Source: Colius striatus (taxonomy: Eukaryota > Chordata > Aves > Coliiformes > Coliidae). From it: a stretch of 64,000 bases of DNA. Where the stretch lies: NCBI RefSeq assembly GCF_028858725.1, contig NC_084774.1, positions 3,942,001 through 4,006,000 of the forward strand, given 5' to 3'. The notes beneath the pieces are model-generated. The model did no database searches. It was not told the DNA's origin and saw only the letters and a program-made list of their open reading frames with translations. The first letter of the stretch is position 1; each line of letters begins with the position of its first letter. Shown here in pieces: positions 55,901-64,000 of the stretch. Made by a program: the position numbers and the translations under genes.

Positions 55901-58900
55901 GACTCCTATCCAGCAGGAGGTTACCAGTAAAGAACACAATGCTGGAGATAAATCTGCCTAACACAACAGCCCTTCAACAGCTCCAAACCAATCTGATCCT
56001 CCCAGTCTCCAGGGCACTCAAATGCCCCTGCTATTCCAAGCTGCTCTGCTGAGCAGGCTGCCAATGCTGGAAACCTGTCAGAAGTGTACCAATGGATGGC
56101 TTCTCTTTCCCCTTCACAATATGCTTCCGACCCACTTAAATCAAACTACAGCCAAGCTGCAGTGACTGGTTCTCTATGTGAGAACCTATGTGAGACAGGA
56201 AACAAATCATTTCTCACTTTGAAAGGAAGAAATGCAAAGAGGAAGAGGGGAGGGGGATTTCTGGGCAGTTCCTACTGCAGGCAGCACAGAAGTGTATTCT
56301 CCCAGCTGAGAGTTTAACAACTCAGTTGAGACATGGGAACCTACTGCAAAAAAACACTCTTCACAACTACCCCAAGAGGATTTCCAAAAGTAAAAGCAGA
56401 CAAAGAAGGGGAAGGCTTGAAGAGCTCCTGCAAGTGGGTCACCAGTGCGTCAGGAGGGGGAAGAATGCCTGTGTGCAGCTCCTGCAGCCTTCAGGCACAC
56501 CCACAGGCTTCCTCAGGGGGAAGGGAGACCTCATCAGGAGGCATTTTCCTGCATCCATCTTGCAGGACAGCAGCAGCTCTGCAAAGACTGCCCACCTCCA
56601 CAACTTGTGGCAAGCCCTGCCCAAAGGCTCATTTTGTCTCTCAGCAATGAAACAAACACTGCCTGTTTGTTTGTGCACTGCTGCAGTAATGGGATTTGCT
56701 CAGCTTTATGCCTTGAGCTTTGCCCTTCGTGTTTCTGCGTCCATGACTTGGTTTTAAAGAGACATCAACTTCAAGACACGTGTGATTGTTCACAAGGGCT
56801 CACCTGATTCCTTTGTCTCCCCATGAGCAGCACACAGAGAACATACAACACCTCCAGCTTGTACATGATCTCATGCATGATCTTCATGGACTGGGGAAGC
56901 TGTGTTCGTGCTGAGGTGTTGGCCAATCCACTTTCATCCGAAGACTCTGAACAAGAGATGGCAAAGATGTGAACCTGAGGCAGCTTCAACAGGAAAGGGC
57001 TTGGTACAGTTATTACTTTTACTCTGCAACACTGCAGATGTAAGGCCAGCCTGCCTCAATCATCTTCTTCATGAAAAATAGACCCATACAACAAATAACT
57101 ACTTCAAATGCTACAGTAGAGAAAAAATGATAGAGCTGGAACATTAGAGGGGACAAAACTAGATTGAAACAAGAGTATTTAGTACTTCCATCCTAAGTTC
57201 AATGGCACCATCTACCTGAAATAAGTATGATCACCCATAGGAATCAGACTACTGCATCTGAAAGGCCATGGCAGAAAAGGTAAAAAAAGTAGAGGTGATA
57301 TCATCAGAAGCATTTACTATTAGTCTGCTTTCATTTCATACCCCAGTAGTGGGGTATTCAGGCCACAGTTAAATCATTTTCATAGCCCTAGCTGGAATTA
57401 TACTGCTAAGGGCTGAGATGGGGTATCAGGTGCCAGGGCTGCAAGTGGGAAACAGGACAGAAATCATGAGTGACACAGAGCAAGCAAATAAGGACAGAGT
57501 GAAACTTGCAGGCTGCAGTTCAGAAAGGGGTTAGGTCTTTATACAAGACATAACTAAGTGCCCTGCCCTGCACAACATTGTGCATACTTGTTGAACCCCT
57601 GTGAATAAACAGTAACTAGGCAAACACACAAAAGAAGGAAATCATCAAAGGCTCAAAAGCAAAGACCCACCTCTGACTCAGAAGTCCCTAAAGCCAGAAG
57701 CCACCAGAGACTGAGGTGGTATTCTGGGAAGCTACATCTAGGTCTGCCTGCTCACACTCTCTCCTTTGTGAATTCTCTTCCAAAACACCAAGCCTTCTCC
57801 AGTTTCCACCAAGCTGGTGTGTAGAGACACACGTGAGATGCTGCTGGAGCACTCACCTATTCCATTTTTGGTGTGTTTTCAGAAGTTGTAACAATTAACT
57901 GCTGTAAAGCCAACAAAGCTGGATAAGGAAGAAAGTTTTCCAGAGCAGCACAGAAGCAAAGCTTTTCAGTATCAAACTGTTGAGATAACACTCATCATGT
58001 TAAGAAACACTTTGAGTCCTACAAGACCTACGCTGCATTCTTGTGATGCTGAAGGGTGAAGAAGCAACCCCTGTGTCTGCTTCCCAAGGCTGTATTAACA
58101 CACACCTGCAACTTTTTCTCCCTAATTCATTTCTTGCTGGAACTACTTTTCCTTTTTAAAGGGACCAAGGGACCCTTTGGCTTGCTATGAAGTATTTGGA
58201 CCTAAAGCCACCAGCCTAAGTTTTAGAGCAAAAAGCTGGTCAAGTCACTTAGCTCAGATGTGTGCTATTTTTGCCACTCCAGAGGAGATTAGTGCTGAGA
58301 TGTACAGCAATGCATTGTTACCTCAGTGTACAAAGGGCACAGCTTGCTGGAGGACACTGCCCTTTGCTAGCTTTAGTTCATGAAGAAAACATTACATAAG
58401 AACAAAAGGGGAGTCAGACATATATCTTGATCCTTCAAGAAAAGGGGACTCAGTATCAGCTGAAAAGGAAAAGCAACACGTGGCAAACACTGAAGAAGGT
58501 TAAGGTATCCATCAGCTAATGACGAGCAGAGGAATGCAAGCTGGATACCTGTACTGCTCTGCTCTGCCTCTTCATTTGCCACTCTCATCAGTGCATCAAG
58601 TACTAGTGCATTGTCCAGCCAGGTGTACCACTCTTCCAACTCCTGGAGGAAGCTGGAAGTCCCTGTAGTTTCAGACACCTTCCGTGTTGCCAGTTTGCAC
58701 AGTCTCTCAATGAAGCCTGGAATATTCAACAGTGTAGCTGGAAAACAAAAAGGATTTTACTCCAGTTTAAGGTCTGCCACACAACAGTCATCAAACCCTC
58801 TACACCACAGGCAACAAAACATCAGTAATACAGAAGAGTACACAAACAAATTCCATCAGGTTAAGAGATCCAAGGATGGAAAAAGTCGGTGCATTCTCCA

Positions 58901-61900
58901 ACTAAGGGCTGGGAAAGAGTGTCCATAGCCCTAGCAATAACTCACTCACTGTTAAACTGATTTGTGCTGGACTTAACTGGAAAAACATCAGTTCTACCCT
59001 ACTCTAACTGCTTGTTTCTAGCCAGTTCGCCTTTGCTGGCACTGCTGACTTCCAGGAGTGAGTCAGTATCAAGGAACCAACCCAGCTGAAAATGAAGCTG
59101 ACAGAAACAATGGAGCAGCACATAAAGGGGCAAGTTCCACCTCTCCTTTCCTCTGTGTGATGCCACCTCCTTTCATTTTACCTCCTGTGGTGGCTGTCTC
59201 ACAGCAAACTGAATGAGCTCATTCAGTAGTTGGGCAGAAAGCTGTTCATGCTGTAAGTACTAGTTTCCTGAATTAGGTCATCATGGGGTACAACAGATGG
59301 GGAACACATGTCAACACCCCAAGTTAAAGAGTTTTAATTATTGTGGAACTGCACCCTTAGAGTGATTCAAGAAGAGAAATCACTGGTCCGCAAACATTGG
59401 GGGGCTTGGAGAGTTGCTAGGAGCTACATTTTGCCCTGAAACCTCAGACACAGCCTCTAATTGTGCAAGCCAAAACTGACTAGATAAACATTTGCTGGGT
59501 TAAGTTCAGCTCTGCAGGATCCAAGGTTATTCAGTTCAAGCAGTTTGTATCCACACCTACACACACTTGTCCACGGCAGAAGAGAACACACACTCCTAGA
59601 AAGTTTCTCAGCTTCTACCTGCTGCAATCTGTCCCTCACTGGATGCTGTGCAGGAGGCAGTGGTTACAGATAGAGCTTGGTTGTTCATAGCTAACAGAAA
59701 ATGTTAGAAGGTAAGAGACTCAGCTTCAAACCCCTTTTCTGCACATCCCATAACTGTCTGGCATGGACATACATGAACATCTCCTTCAGAATCACAGAAT
59801 CACTTGGGCTGGAAAAGACTTTGAAGCTGCTGCAGTCCCAGCCCTCCCCTCACCCTGCCCAGCCCACCACTAACCCATAGCCCTCAGCACCTCAGCTCCA
59901 GGGCTTTGGGAACCCTCCAGGGCTGGGCACTCCCCCAGCTCCCTGGGCAGCCTGGCACAGGGGCTGACACCCCTCTCAGGGAAAGAGTTCTGCCTCAGCT
60001 CCAATCTCCAAGTTATTTCAATGTAAGGCAAATCCAAGGAGGTGTGCCAGGGTGCTCTCTATTCCCTGCCCTCTTATCAGCAAGAGGTAACTTAATGTAG
60101 TTGAGTGAAACTCCAAATTTGCTCCATTCCCAGCCACCTCCTTCCAAGCCCCTTTCTTCCTTTGAAGGTGGTGCCTCCAGGAGAATGAGCTCTCTCACCA
60201 CTGGTATCCCAGCTCAGCTTCTCTTTTCTCTCACTGGCTGAAGTCTAAAAGCTTTTCAGTATACTGAGAGCTGAAAACAGATTCCACATTTGAGGGTACT
60301 TTCATTTAAATCTCTTGTATTCATACTCATCCTTCTGCAGCTGAGCAGTGCCCAGCAAAGTAAGTGCCCTGTGCCCAGAGTTAAAGCTGAGATCTGACCC
60401 ACAGGTTTCCAAGGCTCATGTGGTATTTAATGTTCTGAACAAGGAAAACATGTTTGAAGACAGACACCCTGCTCAGGACAATGCCAGCTAAAATCAGAGA
60501 AGGAATTGCTCTGATTCCATGCAGTTTTAGTTCAGGAATGGTATTTTAAGGAAGACACAGAAGTAGTGATTGCTGCTGAAGGGAAAGGCCATGGAAGTGA
60601 CTGAGGCATAGAAAACAAACCAAATCACTTTAAGCCACTCAATTCAGAGAGGGCTGAAGTGACAGAAATGAACTCATCTAATTACCAATACCATCCAAAC
60701 CCAAAAGCTACTCAGTAAGTTTCATTAACAGGAAAGGCTGTTTCCAGGAAACTGCTTGAGGAAAGTGAACAAAGAAAAATGTTTGTAGGACAGGTGCCTA
60801 CAGTGTCCTCTAGAAACATACACTGCACATGTGATATTGAGAAGGGGGAATTCTTGTGCATTTCTCCCAAGGGAACAATTACCTTGATTAATTTCAGCTC
60901 GAGAAGGCCCCAGGTTTTTCCTCTGCTGGGCATTCTTGGCAAGGAGCGTGTGTTTGTCGTCACTTCCCGTGTCCAGCTCCGAAATGGTGACAGCGAGGAT
61001 CCTGCAGAAGTTGGCAAGCTGCTGCTGATCAAAACTGGACACAAGGCTTGCAAGATTGGGGATGTCATCCAGTTGTATCATTTCCTGGAAGAGGAAACAT
61101 CAAGTAAGTTGCATGTGATGTCCAATAAGTGATGAGAGGGACAGTCAGAAGACTTCAGCTACAGCTCTTCCCTGGGGAGATCTGTGTGTTATTTCAGCCT
61201 TAGTGAAAGAGAGGTAAGTAGTGACAAGGAAAGCACCTGACAACAGCAGTGATCTACAACTAGTGTCACTGACCCTTTACTGAATACAAAAGCACAGATC
61301 ATACAATCACAGAATGGTAGGGGTTGGAAGGGACCTTTAGAGATCATCCAGTCCAACCCCCCTGCAGAAGCAGCTCCCACCTAGATCAGGTCACACAGGA
61401 ATGTGTCCGGGTGGGTCTTGGAGCCCTCCAAGGAAGGAGCCTCCACAGCCTCCCTGAGCAGCCTGGGCCAGGGCTCCCTCACTGAAACACTGAAATAGTT
61501 TTTTCCTTATGTTTAAATGGAACTTTTTGTGTTCCAGCTTCATCCCATCACCCCTTGTCCTGTTGCTGGATACTACAGAAAAAAGGGATGTCCCAACCTC
61601 CTGACACCCACCCTTTAGATATTTATAAATGTTAATAAGATCTCCCCTCAGTCTCCTCTTCTCCAGGCTGAACAGCCCCAGCTCCCGCAGCCTTTCCTCA
61701 TAAGGAAGATGTTCCAGTCCCCTGATCATCTTGGTGTCCCTGCACTGGCCTCTCTCCCTGTCCCTCTTGAGCTGAGGAGCCCAGAACTGGACACAGGACT
61801 CCAAGTGAGGCCTCAGCAGGGCAGAGCAGAGGTGGAGCAGAACCTCCCTTGACCTGCTGCCCACACTCTTCTTGATTAATCCCAGGCTGCCATTGGCCTT

Positions 61901-63353
61901 CTTGGCAACTCCCAGAGAGACTCTCCTGGAGCTGTTCTCCAGCAGGTCACCCCCAGCCTGTGCTGGTGCAGGGGGCTGTTCCTTCCCAGCTGCAGGACTC
62001 TGTACTTGCCCTCATGAGGTTCCTCTCTGCCCAACTCTCAGCCTGTCCAGATCTCACTGACTGGCAGCTCAGCCTCTGGGGAATCAGCCAGTGCTCCCAG
62101 TTTGGTGCCATCAGGGAACTTGCTGAGTGTCCCTCTGTCCCCTCATCCAGGTGGTTGATGAAGGTGTTGAACAAGACAGGCCCCAGAACCCATCCCTGTG
62201 GAACTCCACTGGCCACAGGCCTCCAACCGGATTCTGTGCCATTGATCACCACCCTCTGGGCTCTGTCATTCAGCCAGCTCTCCAGCCACCTCACAGATAT
62301 CCATATTCTAAAGACTAAGCATTCACATAAAATGTGGGGGTCTTTCCTCCCCCTTTAAAAAGCCAAATCCCACCCCACAATCTCATTTAACACACAAATT
62401 ACACTGAGGTTTAAGGTTGAAGTTTCAATTTAGTTTACCACCTCCATACTTTGAGATTCACAGATGAGAACCAACTTCTAGATTATTCATCATCAAAAGA
62501 TCTTTTTAATAAGAAGAGGTTAAAACCAGTTTTCAGCAAAAAGCATTTCTGTTCAGGTAAGTTAAGCTTCTTTCCCATCTCAGGAGGTATATCATCCTCA
62601 ACTTTACTCTAAAAAAATAGTAACAAGTTATGCAATCCTGACCCTCTCCACAAAATGTACATAGACACCCTTCATTCAGGGTTTTCCTAGAGTTACACAT
62701 CTAATTAATCTGCATCACACCAGGGCACTAAGCTGTAATGATATGATGAAACAGTGCTGGCAAGCACGTTCAAAAACCTTGTTTGTGTAGCAGACCCAAG
62801 TGCCCTGCTCCCCTAGCCTATGACTTCTCAGAGAGGTGACAAATCCCAAGGTGGGACAGAAGCAGGAGAAGCCTTCCAGATGTCAGGAAGGCTGCTGAAA
62901 TATCTGAAGTGTAATCAGAAGGCAAGGATGGAAAATGAATTTATCCGAAATACTGGTTGTACTTCAATGACAGCCAGGTACTTGCCCCCCTCATCCTCTG
63001 CAAGCTGTACAAAAGCTCTACAAGTAGGATATCACATGCATAATTTGGCTTCTGGAGGAAATGTGTTTGAAGTTAATGATCACTGTAAACAGGTTTCAGA
63101 AAGCTACAAGAAGTGTCAATGTTAGCTTAGAGGATTACCTTCAACAACTCTTCAAAGAAACAGCTGTCTTTCCTCTAGTGGCCTGAAAAGCCATGCAGAT
63201 AAAGTAAGAAAAGCAGTAACTAACCTTTTTAACTCCCAGGATATCTTCAATGAGTGTTGCAGTTTGTAGGAATGTCTTTTTGTTTGTCATTAGTGTAAAC
63301 AGGAACAACACAAAGTCATTTCTTTCTGCCAATCGCCTTGTGACTCCTTCAGT
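43807..63353 (-). CDS. TRPC4AP: TRPC4AP (TRUSS), 3' portion, 14 coding exons
   Basis: Scaffold protein that binds TNF receptor 1 complexes and TRPC channels, and serves as a substrate adaptor for DDB1-CUL4 ubiquitin ligase (MYC turnover). Fourteen exons with consistent GT-AG sites and phase give 1,839 coding nt, that is 612 residues plus stop, ending [11 protein letters not shown] as in mammals. The human protein is about 797 residues, so about 185 N-terminal residues, probably five exons, lie beyond 64,000. The protein is helical and repeat-like with no catalytic motif. Identity to mammalian TRPC4AP is very high, for example [20 protein letters not shown] and [20 protein letters not shown]. 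It converges on MYH7B, the conserved vertebrate order. Confidence 0.96.
44150..44985 (+). mobile_element. Chimeric CR1 (CR1 nested inside CR1), copy B
   Basis: A plus-oriented CR1 (44150-44480 and about 44735-44985) is split by a minus-oriented CR1 fragment (44484-44735). It is the reverse-orientation counterpart of copy A with the same junctions. Lies in the last TRPC4AP intron. Confidence 0.85.
45677..45883 (-). CDS. TRPC4AP: TRPC4AP exon
   Basis: [20 protein letters not shown] to [10 protein letters not shown]. 69 codons. Confidence 0.96.
46093..46205 (-). CDS. TRPC4AP: TRPC4AP exon
   Basis: [20 protein letters not shown] to HVQTLTQ. 113 nt. Confidence 0.95.
46391..46499 (-). CDS. TRPC4AP: TRPC4AP exon
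   Basis: [20 protein letters not shown] to FENQSDAK plus one base. 109 nt. Confidence 0.95.
47949..48089 (-). CDS. TRPC4AP: TRPC4AP exon
   Basis: [20 protein letters not shown] to [10 protein letters not shown]. 47 codons. Confidence 0.96.
48400..48490 (-). CDS. TRPC4AP: TRPC4AP exon
   Basis: [20 protein letters not shown] to LLKRGLLE. 91 nt, identical in sense to the mammalian sequence. Confidence 0.95.
48820..48903 (-). CDS. TRPC4AP: TRPC4AP exon (84 nt)
   Basis: [27 protein letters not shown]. Donor gtcggt is weak, but the two-base overhang completes Arg of RFWQAR in the next exon. An in-frame 28-codon cassette, so skipping would keep the frame. Confidence 0.9.
50621..50722 (-). CDS. 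TRPC4AP: TRPC4AP exon
   Basis: [20 protein letters not shown] to DAVVNTD plus two bases. 102 nt. Confidence 0.95.
52935..52993 (-). CDS. TRPC4AP: TRPC4AP exon (59 nt)
   Basis: [19 protein letters not shown] plus two bases of Glu. Acceptor ttttcag, donor gtgagt. Confidence 0.94.
53440..53983 (+). mobile_element. CR1 LINE fragment in a TRPC4AP intron
   Basis: CTGGTGAGGCCTCATCTGGA to the terminal ACTCTGTGATCCTGTGG; antisense to TRPC4AP. Confidence 0.88.
54110..54241 (-). CDS. TRPC4AP: TRPC4AP exon
   Basis: [20 protein letters not shown] to [11 protein letters not shown]. 44 codons with consensus sites. Confidence 0.96.
54540..54619 (+). mobile_element. Short CR1 3' tail
   Basis: GGGGTTGGACCAGATGATCT then ATTCTATGATTCTATGA. 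Confidence 0.8.
56804..56946 (-). CDS. TRPC4AP: TRPC4AP exon
   Basis: [20 protein letters not shown], then [18 protein letters not shown] to GRQRNQ. 143 nt. Its first residues are the least conserved with mammals, a probable linker. Confidence 0.94.
58549..58737 (-). CDS. TRPC4AP: TRPC4AP exon
   Basis: [20 protein letters not shown] to EEAEQSST. 189 nt. Donor gtatcc is non-optimal; it was chosen because the one-base overhang joins the next exon in frame. Confidence 0.9.
59788..60008 (-). mobile_element. CR1 LINE fragment in a TRPC4AP intron
   Basis: AGAATCACAGAATCACTTGG onward, same subfamily as the 1.8-kb element. Confidence 0.85.
60883..61084 (-). CDS. TRPC4AP: TRPC4AP exon
   Basis: [20 protein letters not shown], then [16 protein letters not shown] to AEINQ plus one base. 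202 nt. The most conserved block of the central region. Confidence 0.95.
61300..62298 (-). mobile_element. CR1 LINE with reverse transcriptase remnant
   Basis: Longest CR1 in the window, about 1 kb. The left end is the CR1 3' tail. The right part (62294-61947, minus) still reads [14 protein letters not shown] and [15 protein letters not shown], the C-terminal part of the CR1 reverse transcriptase, then decays. 5'-truncated and inactive. Confidence 0.9.
63225..63353 (-). CDS. TRPC4AP: TRPC4AP exon (first in window)
   Basis: 43 codons, [20 protein letters not shown] to [13 protein letters not shown]. Acceptor tttctag, donor gttagt (no a at +3, slightly weak). Probably exon 6 of the gene. Confidence 0.94.
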
Positions 63354-64000
63354 CTAGAAAGCAGCAAATGCACACACAGACCCAAAGTCAGAGCCTACCT
63401 CAAAGCCTTATCTTACAGGCACATGCAGGACAGTTTTACACATGAGGTGTTATCAAACCAGATATTCCTGAACTCAGGAAACACTGTGTATGACCAAAAC
63501 TAACTCCAGTCCTTGCTTGAAGGTAAGATGATGCTTGCAAAAACTACAGGCTCCAAGACGAGATGCTTCAACTCAAGGCAGTTGTTTAATTGCTGAATCA
63601 AAATCACTGCATGTCTGGAAACAGGTCAGAGGGGATTGTCTCTAGATTCCCATACAAATTGTAACTAGCTCCATTTTCTGGTATGTAAATGCAGTCCCCA
63701 GATTCTTCCTGAACTATCAGCATTGCTCACAGCTAGGCAGAGCCTGAGCAACCAGAATCAAGAATTGGCCTTAACGAACGTGGTGATGAATGTTGGTTCA
63801 CCACTGAGCTCATTAAGGCCAGCTTTTATGCTCTGATCCCTGCTGAGAGCATGGCCAGTCCTTTCTGGAATTAAATGTAACTTAAAACTACCTTCTTAAC
63901 ACTTGCAAAGCTATTATATAATGACTGACACATTACCAGTGCTCACAGAACCAGACTAGCTCCTGAGCATTTACACAGAAGAGTTAATATTGCATACACA

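Noticed and set aside
61947-62294. Reverse transcriptase-like frame considered as a host gene or retrovirus
   Set aside because: Sequence and the adjoining 3' tail identify a CR1 non-LTR element; no LTRs, gag or env are present.

Overview
The window is avian nuclear DNA. It has spliced genes with GT-AG introns, many CR1 retroposon fragments (the dominant LINE of birds and other sauropsids), and two genes that are neighbours across vertebrates. I cannot name the species. No prokaryotic, viral, tRNA, rRNA or CRISPR feature is visible.

Layout. 1-11,135 is intergenic or promoter territory upstream of MYH7B, with four CR1 fragments, several TATA/MEF2-type motifs and no gene I can support. 11,196-41,039 (+) is a complete MYH7B, a sarcomeric slow-type myosin heavy chain. 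I could assemble 42 coding exons by splice sites, frame and homology; they give 5,826 coding nt, that is 1,941 residues plus stop, with every splice phase consistent. The intron between coding exons 18 and 19 carries the microRNA miR-499. From 63,353 down to 43,807 (-) lie the last 14 coding exons of TRPC4AP (TRUSS), 612 residues ending at the native stop; its first exons lie beyond the right edge. The genes are convergent (tail to tail) with about 2.8 kb between stop codons.

How it works together. MYH7B encodes a motor for slow muscle, and its transcript is also the precursor of miR-499, which in vertebrates supports the slow-fibre programme. TRPC4AP is an unrelated scaffold and ubiquitin-ligase adaptor that shares the locus by ancient synteny. 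Mammalian GSS, the other neighbour of MYH7B, is not recognisable here.

Most notable sequence features: an intron-1 acceptor whose last 150 nt contain no adenine because the polypyrimidine tract is an expanded pentanucleotide repeat; a minisatellite that tandemly duplicates the MYH7B poly(A) signal together with its GT-rich downstream element; two opposite-orientation copies of the same chimeric CR1-in-CR1 element; a 97-nt P-loop exon whose skipping would give an immediate premature stop; a stop-free 105-nt intron in the rod; and a perfect ERR-type response element beside a TATA-like motif upstream of the gene.
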